Assembly (NCBI RefSeq): GCF_009738185.1
Contig: NZ_CP046509.1
Span: 3,041,501 to 3,105,500, forward strand
Reading direction: 5' to 3'
Length of the DNA stretch: 64,000 nucleotides
Source: Erwinia sorbitola
GTDB lineage: Bacteria; Pseudomonadota; Gammaproteobacteria; Enterobacterales; Enterobacteriaceae
A model generated the notes under the pieces. That model worked only from the letters and a program-made list of their open reading frames with translations. It had not been told where the DNA came from and searched no databases. Below, piece by piece: positions 1 to 7,847 of the stretch. Position numbers and translations under genes: made by a program. Position 1 is the first letter of the stretch. Each line of letters begins with the position of its first letter.

Positions 1-583
1 TCACCACTCCACCAATTTTTTCAGCGATGGTAAGCCAGGACCAGCCGGTATAGAGAGTCAGCCCGGCAGCCCAAATACACAGCAACGTCAGTGTGCCGCC
101 TGGCCCGCTAAAGTACGGAGCCATTGCACTGCTTAACAGGCTGCCGATCACCCCGCCAGAGGCGAAGTACCAGATATCATCAGCATTCAGTGCGGCAAGA
201 CCACATGAGGTTACCACCAGCGCCAGCACGCCAATCAGACGCAGGGCGACAGCAAAGTAATCGATGTATTCCTGGAAATGGCGGCGGCTGAAGGTGATCC
301 AACAAAGACCTAATATTACCGGGGGAAGGGCGTAAGCCATCACGCCAAAAATAAAGAATAGCGTATCTGCCAGCCACGCGCCCACCCCACCACCGAGGTT
401 GTGAATAGGTTCGTGCCAGGCGGTTTGTGACCAACTGGGATCGGACGGATTGAAGCTCACCAGTGCCACCATCAGATAGATGGCGAAAAGAGCAACAACA
501 ATTAATAACGCTTCCAGCAGGCGACGCCCGCTGCTCAACGGTTCTAATGAAACGTCTTTATCTTCTGTGTATTCCTGGCTCAA
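1..583 (-). CDS. ftsK: DNA translocase FtsK, N-terminal part (partial)
   Basis: FtsK anchors the chromosome-dimer resolution and septum machinery in the inner membrane; its C-terminal motor pumps DNA toward dif. Only the first 194 residues lie in the window and the frame is still open at base 1. The start is TTG at 583, reading MSQEYTEDKD, which matches the E. coli N-terminus. Four hydrophobic segments (roughly residues 22-45, 75-97, 112-135, 165-188) form the membrane domain; the conserved NPSDPSWSQTAWHEPIHN stretch follows the first. The linker and ATPase motor are outside the window. It lies downstream of lrp on the same strand, as in E. coli, with a LexA box in between. Confidence 0.95.
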   Translation of the reverse strand, partial: MSQEYTEDKDVSLEPLSSGRRLLEALLIVVALFAIYLMVALVSFNPSDPSWSQTAWHEPIHNLGGGVGAWLADTLFFIFGVMAYALPPVILGLCWITFSRRHFQEYIDYFAVALRLIGVLALVVTSCGLAALNADDIWYFASGGVIGSLLSSAMAPYFSGPGGTLTLLCIWAAGLTLYTGWSWLTIAEKIGGVV

Positions 584-619
584 GAGTACTCTCCAGGTGC
601 CTGTAAACTATGGAGGCAA

Positions 620-643
620 CAGCGCCGGGCATGCCCGGCGCTG
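620..643. repeat. 24-bp perfect palindrome between lrp and ftsK
   Basis: A GC-rich, fully self-complementary sequence centred on GGGCATGCCC. It can form a hairpin in the leftward transcript that leaves lrp and enters ftsK. There is no T-tract on the leftward strand, so it is not a classical intrinsic terminator; it may slow transcription or protect the lrp 3' end. Confidence 0.6.
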
Positions 644-646
644 AAC

Positions 647-662
647 CTGTATGAATTCACAG
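647..662. promoter_or_regulatory. LexA (SOS) box upstream of ftsK
   Basis: CTGTATGAATTCACAG fits the LexA core CTGT-N8-ACAG exactly. It lies 64-79 bases before the ftsK TTG start. In E. coli ftsK is the SOS gene dinH and carries a LexA box in the same gap, which supports the assignment. Binding itself is inferred. Confidence 0.7.
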
Positions 663-702
663 GAGTGTACCGAAAACTAACAGGTTTTGCACCTGCCCTG
701 TG

Positions 703-1197
703 TTACCGAGTTTTAATCACTAACCGGTTACTTTGTTTCACTTCTTCCATCACTACGTAGGTACGGGTATCGTTCACACCCGGCAGACGCAGCAAGGTTT
801 CACCAAGCAACTTGCGGTACGCAGACATATCCGGCACACGCGTTTTCAGCAGATAGTCAAAATCACCGGAAACAAGGTGACACTCTTGAGTTTCCTCAAG
901 TTTTTGTACAGCGGCGTTAAATTGCTCAAACACATCCGGCGCACCACGATTCAGAGTAATCTCAACGAATACCAGCAGTGACGCATCCAGATAATGCGGG
1001 TTTAACTGCGCGGTATATCCGAGAATAAAGCCCTGACGCTCCAGACGACGAACACGTTCCAGGCATGGCGTTGGTGATAAGCCTACGCGCTTGGAAAGCT
1101 CGACGTTCGAAATTCGCCCATCCTTTTGCAGTTCATTCAGGATATTGCGGTCAATTCTATCGAGGTCTTTACCCGGCCGTTTTTTATTGTCTACCAT
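703..1197 (-). CDS. lrp: leucine-responsive regulatory protein Lrp
   Basis: Lrp is a global transcription regulator that senses leucine and nutrient state and wraps DNA as an octamer or hexadecamer. The 164-residue product is nearly identical to E. coli Lrp. It has an N-terminal helix-turn-helix (ISNVELSKRVGLSPTPCLER, about residues 28-47) and a C-terminal RAM effector domain (YVVMEEVKQSN near the end). The ATG at 1197 gives the family length; an in-frame extension to 1317 has no support in the family. A long leader toward trxB is expected, since E. coli lrp has an untranslated leader of about 270 nt. Of the genes here, sdaC belongs to a family under Lrp control in E. coli. Confidence 0.97.
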   Translation of the reverse strand: MVDNKKRPGKDLDRIDRNILNELQKDGRISNVELSKRVGLSPTPCLERVRRLERQGFILGYTAQLNPHYLDASLLVFVEITLNRGAPDVFEQFNAAVQKLEETQECHLVSGDFDYLLKTRVPDMSAYRKLLGETLLRLPGVNDTRTYVVMEEVKQSNRLVIKTR

Positions 1198-1725
1198 TAT
1201 TATTGTCTCTCTTAAATTCCTTCCCTTTACCCGCCATACCCTGAACGACTTAATGTAACAGGGTTGATCTAAGTGAAGACATTGAGCCTGTGACGTTGTT
1301 AAACGCCCTATCTGCATGACGCATGTTGTCTGTCCACACCATGCGTCATTCCAAATAACAGGCTAAGTATATCGGGCAATAAGTGCAAAATTCGGGATGA
1401 AACCCTGCTATGCACGACCAGATACACCCTGCTCCCCATAATGTTTTCGCAAAAGCGCAGCCGATTGTCAAAGCAAAACAAACAAAATCAGTACAACATG
1501 CCAAAGTGAATGCTGTCTGTCTGTTTTTTAATGACAATTTAGCCGCTTAAAATGCCCGTACGTCAGCAAAATGCAGCTTTTTTCAGCAGTACTGTCTCCT
1601 GCCCTCACTGTTGATTGATGAAACCTTTTTCATTAATTGTTAACAAAATCGCAGAACGCTTTTTTTGCCTCGCCAAATTCCCTACAATCCAGAGATAGGT
1701 TCGCCAGTTAATTAATGAGGGTTTC
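1198..1725. other. lrp-trxB divergent control region
   Basis: A 528-bp gap between divergent lrp and trxB. No coding capacity is convincing. It should hold the lrp promoter and long leader, and the trxB promoter in the AT-rich part around 1620-1690 (a TACAAT hexamer at 1683-1688 is a candidate -10). E. coli has a gap of similar size here. Confidence 0.6.
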
Positions 1726-2691
1726 ATGGGTACGGCTAAACACAGTAAATTACTGATTCTGGGTTCAGGACCGGCAGGCTATACCGCCGCCGTGTACGCA
1801 GCCCGCGCTAACCTGAACCCGGTGTTAATCACCGGTCTGGAAAAAGGCGGTCAGTTGACCACCACCACAGACGTGGAAAACTGGCCTGGCGATGCTAACG
1901 AGCTTACCGGGCCACTGCTGATGGAGCGTATGCACGAACATGCGGTGAAATTTAACACCGAGATCATCTTCGACCATATCCACAGTGTTGATCTGCAAAA
2001 CCGTCCATTCCGCCTGACCGGCGATGAAGGCGAGTACACCGCAGATGCACTGATCATCGCTACAGGAGCTTCAGCACGTTACCTGGGGCTGCCGTCTGAA
2101 GAGGCGTTCAAAGGTCGTGGGGTCTCAGCCTGCGCCACCTGTGACGGTTTCTTCTACCGTAATCAGAAGGTCGCGGTGATTGGCGGGGGCAACACCGCAG
2201 TGGAAGAGGCACTTTATCTGGCAAATATCGCAGCCGAAGTGCACCTGATCCACCGCCGTGACAGCTTCCGTGCGGAAAAAATTCTGATTGATCGTCTGAA
2301 TGAGAAGGTCAAAAATGGCAATATCGTGCTGCATACTGACCACACGCTGGATGAAGTGCTGGGCGATCAGATGGGCGTCAGCTCTCTCCGCCTGCGTTCA
2401 ACCAAAGACGATCAGACCAAAACGCTGGACGTCGCGGGCCTGTTTGTTGCCATCGGCCACAGCCCTAACACCGCAATTTTCAACGGTCAGTTAGCGCTGG
2501 AAAATGGCTATATCAAAGTGCAGTCCGGTATTCAGGGGAATGCTACCCAGACCAGCATCCCAGGTGTCTTCGCCGCAGGCGATGTGATGGATCATATCTA
2601 TCGCCAGGCGATTACCTCTGCCGGAACCGGCTGTATGGCCGCTCTGGATGCCGAGCGCTATCTGGATGGTTTAGTTAAAAATAATAAGTAA
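1726..2691 (+). CDS. trxB: thioredoxin reductase TrxB
   Basis: A cytoplasmic flavoenzyme that passes electrons from NADPH through FAD and a redox disulfide to thioredoxin. The product has 321 residues. Visible motifs are the FAD dinucleotide fold GSGPAG (about 13-18), the redox centre CATC at 136-139, the NADPH fold GGGNTAVEEA (from about 153) and the C-terminal FAD motif GDVMD. The start is preceded by a GAGG ribosome site. It is transcribed away from lrp and ends at an intrinsic terminator at 2720, so it appears to be its own unit, with cydDC downstream. Confidence 0.98.
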   Translation: MGTAKHSKLLILGSGPAGYTAAVYAARANLNPVLITGLEKGGQLTTTTDVENWPGDANELTGPLLMERMHEHAVKFNTEIIFDHIHSVDLQNRPFRLTGDEGEYTADALIIATGASARYLGLPSEEAFKGRGVSACATCDGFFYRNQKVAVIGGGNTAVEEALYLANIAAEVHLIHRRDSFRAEKILIDRLNEKVKNGNIVLHTDHTLDEVLGDQMGVSSLRLRSTKDDQTKTLDVAGLFVAIGHSPNTAIFNGQLALENGYIKVQSGIQGNATQTSIPGVFAAGDVMDHIYRQAITSAGTGCMAALDAERYLDGLVKNNK

Positions 2692-2719
2692 GTTGTTAAA
2701 ACTCTGAGCTAATATTGCC

Positions 2720-2746
2720 AAAGGCGACGTACAACTGTCGCCTTTT
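2720..2746 (+). terminator. trxB terminator
   Basis: Stem AAGGCGAC / GTCGCCTT with a short loop followed by TTTT, 30 bases after the trxB stop. Confidence 0.75.
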
Positions 2747-2838
2747 CACCCTCCGCATTGTAACATTGCCACGCTTGACACCAATCTTCCAGGGGCCTTT
2801 GCCTCTCTACTGTTTACGTCAGGGCAATCCGGCAACAG

Positions 2839-4608
2839 ATGAATAAAACACGACAACAACAACTCACCCGCTGGCTGAAAAGTCAGAGTGTGCATGGCCA
2901 TCGCTGGCTACGCCTCTCATTCCTGCTGGGCACCTTAAGCGCTCTGCTTATCCTCGCTCAGGCCTGGTTTCTGGCCTCGCTGCTTCAGGCGCTGCTGGTA
3001 GATCACCAACCCCGGGACAGTCAGCTACTGCATTTCATTCTGCTGCTTGCCTGCTTTGCTGCACGTGCCCTTCTGGCATGGCTGCGCGAAAAAATCGGCT
3101 TCAAAACCGGTCAGGCTATTCGTCAGACTTTGCGCCACCAGGTGCTGAACCGTCTGTCAGATCTCGGCCCGGCCTGGATTCAGGGTAAACCTGCCGGCAG
3201 TTGGGCTACGCTTTTGCTGGAACAGATTGAAGAGATGCAGGATTACTATTCGCGCTATCTGCCACAGATGATGCTGGCCGGCGTCATCCCGCTGCTGGTG
3301 CTGATCCTGCTGTTCCCGGTTAACTGGGCTGCATCGTTGATCCTGCTGGCGACTGCGCCATTAATTCCGCTATTTATGGCGATGGTTGGCATGGGAGCTG
3401 CCGATGCTAACCGCCGTAACTTCCAGGCGCTGGCGCGTCTGAGCGGTCAGTTCCTCGATCGCCTGCGCGGGCTGGAAACACTACGTCTTTTCCACCGCGC
3501 TACGGCTGAAACTGCCTCAATTGCCGAAGCATCCGATCAGTTTCGTCAGCGTACAATGGAAGTGCTGCGAATGGCATTCCTGTCATCGGCAGTACTTGAG
3601 TTCTTCGCATCCATCTCGATTGCGCTGATCGCTGTTTATTTTGGTTTCTCTTATCTCGGCGTCTTTGACTTCGGCCACTACAGCGGCCCGGTTACGCTGT
3701 TTGCCGGGTTCCTTGTATTGATACTCGCCCCTGAATTTTACCAACCGCTGCGCGACCTCGGTACTTACTACCATGCCAAGGCACAGGCAATTGGCGCTGC
3801 GGATGCGTTGCAAACCTTCCTTGAGGAGAGCGAAACCGCTTCTGTTGAGCGTGGCTCCCTGACGCCGGAGCTGGGTGAGGGTTTCAGCCTCGTGGCTCAG
3901 GATCTGGTGATCGCTACGGCCGACGGCACCACGCTTGCCGGCCCGCTGAATTTCACTTTAGAACCAGGAAAGCGCGTAGCGCTGGTCGGGCAGAGTGGCG
4001 CCGGTAAAACATCCCTGATGAATGTGCTGCTGGGCTACCTGCCCTACCGGGGTTCTTTGCTGATTAACGGTATCGAACTGCGTGATATTGCTCTGCCGCA
4101 CTGGCAGCAACAGCTGGCATGGGTGGGGCAAAACCCGCACCTTCCAGCCGGAACAATCAGGGAAAATATTCTGCTGAGTGGTAATAACGATGAAGCGCGC
4201 CTGCAACAGGTGCTGGAGCTGGCGGGAGTGAATGAATTCCTGCCACGGCTTCCTGCGGGTCTGGACAGTGAAACGGGCGACCAGAGTAGCGGCCTTTCGG
4301 TTGGTCAGGCACAGCGTATTGCTGTCGCGCGCGCCCTGATGAAACCGTGCAAACTACTGCTGCTGGATGAGCCAGACGCCAGTCTTGATGCCCATAGCGA
4401 GCAGCACGTTAACCACGCACTGTTACAGGCCTCTCATAATCAAAGCACGCTGCTGATCACCCACCAGCTCGACCGTCTCGATCAGTGGGATGAAATCTGG
4501 CTGATGCGTAAAGGTGAAATTGTTCAGACTGGTCGCTATGAAGAGCTGGCTCATCAGCCGGGGCCGTTTGCCGACCTGATGGCCCAGCGAGGAGGATCGC
4601 TCGAATGA
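2839..4608 (+). CDS. cydD: cysteine/glutathione ABC exporter subunit CydD
   Basis: One half of the CydDC heterodimeric ABC transporter, which moves cysteine and glutathione to the periplasm and is needed for cytochrome bd assembly. The 589-residue product has a six-helix transmembrane domain (about 20-320) and a nucleotide-binding domain with Walker A GQSGAGKTS (384-392), signature LSVGQAQ, Walker B LLLLDEPDAS and the H-loop in THQ. The signature is LSVGQ rather than LSGGQ, as in E. coli CydD. It overlaps cydC by 4 bases (ATGA), implying coupled translation. Confidence 0.97.
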   Translation: MNKTRQQQLTRWLKSQSVHGHRWLRLSFLLGTLSALLILAQAWFLASLLQALLVDHQPRDSQLLHFILLLACFAARALLAWLREKIGFKTGQAIRQTLRHQVLNRLSDLGPAWIQGKPAGSWATLLLEQIEEMQDYYSRYLPQMMLAGVIPLLVLILLFPVNWAASLILLATAPLIPLFMAMVGMGAADANRRNFQALARLSGQFLDRLRGLETLRLFHRATAETASIAEASDQFRQRTMEVLRMAFLSSAVLEFFASISIALIAVYFGFSYLGVFDFGHYSGPVTLFAGFLVLILAPEFYQPLRDLGTYYHAKAQAIGAADALQTFLEESETASVERGSLTPELGEGFSLVAQDLVIATADGTTLAGPLNFTLEPGKRVALVGQSGAGKTSLMNVLLGYLPYRGSLLINGIELRDIALPHWQQQLAWVGQNPHLPAGTIRENILLSGNNDEARLQQVLELAGVNEFLPRLPAGLDSETGDQSSGLSVGQAQRIAVARALMKPCKLLLLDEPDASLDAHSEQHVNHALLQASHNQSTLLITHQLDRLDQWDEIWLMRKGEIVQTGRYEELAHQPGPFADLMAQRGGSLE

Positions 4609-6341
4609 AAAGCCTGCTGCCGTTTTTAAAACTCTATCGCCGCCATATTGTGCGATTGCTTGCCGGTATTCTACTGGCAGTAGTGACGCTGCTGGCGAGC
4701 ATCGGTCTGCTGACGCTGTCCGGATGGTTCCTCGCCGCCACCTCACTGGCGGGTGTTGCTGGAATCTACTCCTTCAACTATATGCTGCCTGCTGCCGGAG
4801 TACGCGGCGCGGCCATCAGCCGTACCGCTGCGCGCTATCTGGAGCGTCTGGTCAGCCACGACACCACCTTCCGCGTTCTGCAACATCTGCGGGTATTCAC
4901 CTTCAGTAAGCTGCTGCCGCTCTCCCCTGCCGGAATTGCCCGTTTTCGCGAGGGGGAGTTGCTCAACCGTCTTGTCGCCGATGTAGATACGCTGGATCAT
5001 CTCTATCTGCGCGTGATTTCTCCGCTGGCTGGCGCGCTGGCAGTGATTGCCGTGGTAACCGTGGGCCTCAGCTGGCTGGATAGCAGCCTGGCACTGACGC
5101 TTGGCGCACTGATGCTGTTAACGCTGCTCGTGATACCGCCGGTGTTTTACCGCGCCGGACTGCCGGTTGGCGCTGATTTAACCCGCCTGCGAGGCGAGTA
5201 TCGCAGCACTCTGACACGCTGGCTTCAGGGGCAGGCAGAGTTAAGCCTTTACGGGGCCGCCAGCAAGTTCCGTCGCGGTATGGACGCCACTGAACAGGCG
5301 TGGCTCGCCGCGCAACAGCGCCAGGCCAGCCTGACCGGGATGTCTCAGGGCCTGGTTATGCTGATGGGTGGTATCGCCGTTACGCTGCTGCTGTGGCTGA
5401 GTGCTGCTGGCATCGGGGGCGATCCCTACCCCGGTGCCTATATAGCGCTCTTTGTCTTTTGTGCACTGGCAGCTTTTGAAGCGCTCGCTCCGGTCGGAAC
5501 CGCATTCCAGCATCTCGGCCACGTGATGGCCTCCGCCAGTCGTGTTTCGCAGATTATTGAACAGCGTCCGGCCGTCAGTTTCCCGGCAGCGAGTGCAGCA
5601 TCGCAATCGCACCCTACAGGCGCATCTATTACCATCAAAGATGTGAGCTTCCGCTACGGTGATGGCCCATGCGCCATTGATGGATTGACGCTTGAGATTG
5701 GCGCGGGCGAACATATCGCCCTGCTTGGCCGTACCGGCTGTGGCAAGTCTACTCTGCTGCAACTCCTGACCCGTGCCTGGGATCCGCAGCAGGGCACCAT
5801 CCAGCTGAACGGTCAGCCGCTGGCTAACTGGAGCGAGGCCGATCTGCGCGCCCGCACCTGCGTAGTGACTCAGCGTGTGCATCTGTTTAGCGCCAGCCTG
5901 CGGGATAACCTGCTGCTGGCAGCGCCAGGTAGCCACGATGGGCATCTGTGTGACGCGCTACGCCAGGTCGGTTTGGAGAAGCTGCTGGATAACGATCAGG
6001 GACTGAACGCCTGGCTGGGTGAAGGGGGTCGCCAGCTTTCTGGTGGTGAACTGCGTCGCCTGGGCCTGGCGCGTGCGATATTGCACGGCGGCGACCTGAT
6101 GCTTCTTGATGAGCCAACCGAAGGACTGGATGCTGAAACCGAGCAGCAGATCCTCGCGCTGTTGCGTCAGGTGGCTGGGGGGAAAACCCTGATTATGGTG
6201 ACTCACCGTCTGCGCGGTCTGGCATATTTCGATCGAATTTGTGTTATGGACAATGGCCAGGTTATCGAACAGGGAAATCATCAGGAATTAGTCTCAAAAC
6301 GGGGCCGATACTGGACATTTCTGCAACGCTTTGCGCTATAG
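4605..6341 (+). CDS. cydC: cysteine/glutathione ABC exporter subunit CydC
   Basis: Partner half-transporter of CydD. The 578-residue product is a membrane domain followed by an ATPase domain with Walker A GRTGCGKST (from 375), signature LSGGELRR, Walker B LMLLDEPTEG and THR as the H-loop. The ATG overlaps the cydD stop, and an AGGAGG-type ribosome site lies inside the cydD end (GCGAGGAGGATCG). CydC has the canonical signature while CydD does not, as is typical of this pair. aat follows after 31 bases and may be cotranscribed. Confidence 0.97.
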   Translation: MKSLLPFLKLYRRHIVRLLAGILLAVVTLLASIGLLTLSGWFLAATSLAGVAGIYSFNYMLPAAGVRGAAISRTAARYLERLVSHDTTFRVLQHLRVFTFSKLLPLSPAGIARFREGELLNRLVADVDTLDHLYLRVISPLAGALAVIAVVTVGLSWLDSSLALTLGALMLLTLLVIPPVFYRAGLPVGADLTRLRGEYRSTLTRWLQGQAELSLYGAASKFRRGMDATEQAWLAAQQRQASLTGMSQGLVMLMGGIAVTLLLWLSAAGIGGDPYPGAYIALFVFCALAAFEALAPVGTAFQHLGHVMASASRVSQIIEQRPAVSFPAASAASQSHPTGASITIKDVSFRYGDGPCAIDGLTLEIGAGEHIALLGRTGCGKSTLLQLLTRAWDPQQGTIQLNGQPLANWSEADLRARTCVVTQRVHLFSASLRDNLLLAAPGSHDGHLCDALRQVGLEKLLDNDQGLNAWLGEGGRQLSGGELRRLGLARAILHGGDLMLLDEPTEGLDAETEQQILALLRQVAGGKTLIMVTHRLRGLAYFDRICVMDNGQVIEQGNHQELVSKRGRYWTFLQRFAL

Positions 6342-6372
6342 TCATTAGCTCTCGTGTTATTGAGACCGCCCG

Positions 6373-7065
6373 ATGCGCCTGATACAACTTTCACGTGAAT
6401 CTCTTAATTTCCCGCCGCCAGAAATGGCGCTGCGGGAACCGAATGGTCTGCTGGCTATGGGAGGCGACCTCAGCCCTCAGCGGCTGCTTAACGCCTATCA
6501 TCGGGGTATCTTTCCGTGGTTCTCACCCGGCGATCCTATTCTCTGGTGGTCACCCGATCCGCGCGCGGTTCTGCTACCGGAAAACTTCCATCTCAGCCGG
6601 AGCATGAAGCGCTTCCATCAAAAATCACCTTATCAGGTCACCCTGAATCAGGGGTTTCAACAGGTGATCGAAGGCTGTGCCAGCGATCGTCAGGAAGGCA
6701 CCTGGATCACCAATGAGGTGAAACGAGCCTGGCAGAAGCTACATGAAATGGGTCATGCGCACTCCGTAGAGGTATGGCGCGCCGGTGAACTGGTGGGCGG
6801 GATGTACGGACTGGAACTGGGGCAGATATTCTGCGGTGAGTCGATGTTCAGCCGTAGTGAAAACGCCTCAAAAACGGCGCTGCTGGTTTTCAGCAATTAC
6901 TTTCAGCAGCAGGGCGGTAAGCTGATTGACTGCCAGGTGTTAAATCCTCACACCTTCTCTCTGGGCGCGCAGGAGATCCCTCGCGTTGACTACCTGCACT
7001 ATGTCCATTCCCTCGCAAATCAGCCACTTTCGGCTGACTGCTGGCTGCCGGGCCAGCTTTTTTAA
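6373..7065 (+). CDS. aat: leucyl/phenylalanyl-tRNA-protein transferase
   Basis: Adds Leu or Phe from aminoacyl-tRNA to proteins with N-terminal Arg or Lys, creating N-degrons. It thus feeds the ClpS-ClpA-ClpP pathway whose genes lie at 11.2-13.8 kb. The 230-residue product carries the family core FPWFSPGDPILWWSPDPRAV (about 49-68), the motif GGMYG, and the FCGESMFS segment typical of Aat. It lies in the cydDC-aat order known from E. coli. Confidence 0.97.
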   Translation: MRLIQLSRESLNFPPPEMALREPNGLLAMGGDLSPQRLLNAYHRGIFPWFSPGDPILWWSPDPRAVLLPENFHLSRSMKRFHQKSPYQVTLNQGFQQVIEGCASDRQEGTWITNEVKRAWQKLHEMGHAHSVEVWRAGELVGGMYGLELGQIFCGESMFSRSENASKTALLVFSNYFQQQGGKLIDCQVLNPHTFSLGAQEIPRVDYLHYVHSLANQPLSADCWLPGQLF

Positions 7066-7424
7066 TGCGATCTTTCGATGTTTTCCACGCAACGCCGTGA
7101 GAACAGTGATATAATATGCGCGTTTGGTATGTCGTCCGCCTTTCACCGGTACAAGATGGTGATGCGGAATACCAGGCTGGGAATCTCAACGCACCTTTTC
7201 AGAACTGTTTTAATCGTGCGACTAAAGCATATTTAAACAGATTCTTAGCCCGCTGTTCCCCCACGCTGACGTCATTGACTCCAGATTTTTTCGTAATCCG
7301 TCTGCGCCAGGTGTGCGTGTGAGGGGTTGATGTGGATGAATTCATCCGCAATTCTTTACTTAATACGTGAAATTCGGCATTATCTTGCCGGTTCAAAACT
7401 AAGGTAGTCCACCTAGAGGATTCG
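7066..7424. other. aat-infA gap: infA promoter region
   Basis: A 359-bp non-coding gap. It holds a strong extended -10 at 7107-7115 and a near-palindrome around GGATGAATTCATCC (7334-7347). A second promoter close to infA is plausible, since E. coli infA has two. A short open frame at 7116-7322 starts right on the extended -10 and has no ribosome site, so it is treated as non-coding. Confidence 0.55.
7107..7115 (+). promoter_or_regulatory. extended -10 promoter, probable infA P1
   Basis: TGATATAAT is an exact match to the extended -10 consensus TGnTATAAT. It lies 42 bases after the aat stop, where the distal infA promoter is expected. No good -35 is visible, which is common for extended -10 promoters. 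Confidence 0.55.
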
Positions 7425-7643
7425 ATGGCCAAAGAAGACAATATTGAAATGCAGGGTACCGTACTTGATACGTTACCTAACACCATGTTCCGCGTTGAAT
7501 TGGAAAACGGTCACGTGGTTACCGCTCATATCTCCGGTAAAATGCGCAAAAACTATATCCGCATCCTGACGGGCGACAAAGTCACTGTAGAGCTGACCCC
7601 GTACGACCTGAGCAAAGGCCGCATTGTCTTCCGTAGTCGCTAA
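7425..7643 (+). CDS. infA: translation initiation factor IF-1
   Basis: IF-1 binds the 30S A site and helps IF-2 and IF-3 select the start codon. The 72-residue OB-fold protein matches E. coli IF-1 almost throughout (MAKEDNIEMQGTV start, FRSR end). A ribosome site AGAGGA precedes the ATG. An intrinsic terminator follows at 7696. In E. coli the next gene is tRNA-Ser serW and then clpA; here an autotransporter gene follows instead. Confidence 0.98.
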   Translation: MAKEDNIEMQGTVLDTLPNTMFRVELENGHVVTAHISGKMRKNYIRILTGDKVTVELTPYDLSKGRIVFRSR

Positions 7644-7695
7644 GTTACCCATTTTATCGTGCTGCCGTCTTCGTTGCCCGCAGCACCTGTAATCC

Positions 7696-7726
7696 AAACC
7701 GGACTGATTTCAGTCCGGTTTTTTTA
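7696..7726 (+). terminator. infA terminator
   Basis: Stem AACCGGACTGA / TCAGTCCGGTT followed by a run of seven or more T. Confidence 0.85.
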
Positions 7727-7847
7727 TGCGCAAAAATATATTATTCAGCCCCTCTAAAGTGCCTATTTGCCCTGCCGATAAATCAGAATACTCCTAAAAA
7801 AAACGACTGATTCAATCAGTTCTGATAACTCAGATGGTGGCAAATCA

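Noticed and set aside
1346..1537. A short Cys-rich open frame between lrp and trxB
   Set aside because: It falls in the long lrp leader with no ribosome site or known relative.
7116..7322. A 68-codon open frame in the infA leader
   Set aside because: Its start lies on the promoter -10 itself, there is no ribosome site and no recognisable protein.
7644..7847. tRNA-Ser serW expected after infA
   Set aside because: No acceptor-stem or T-arm sequence was found on either strand in the gap.
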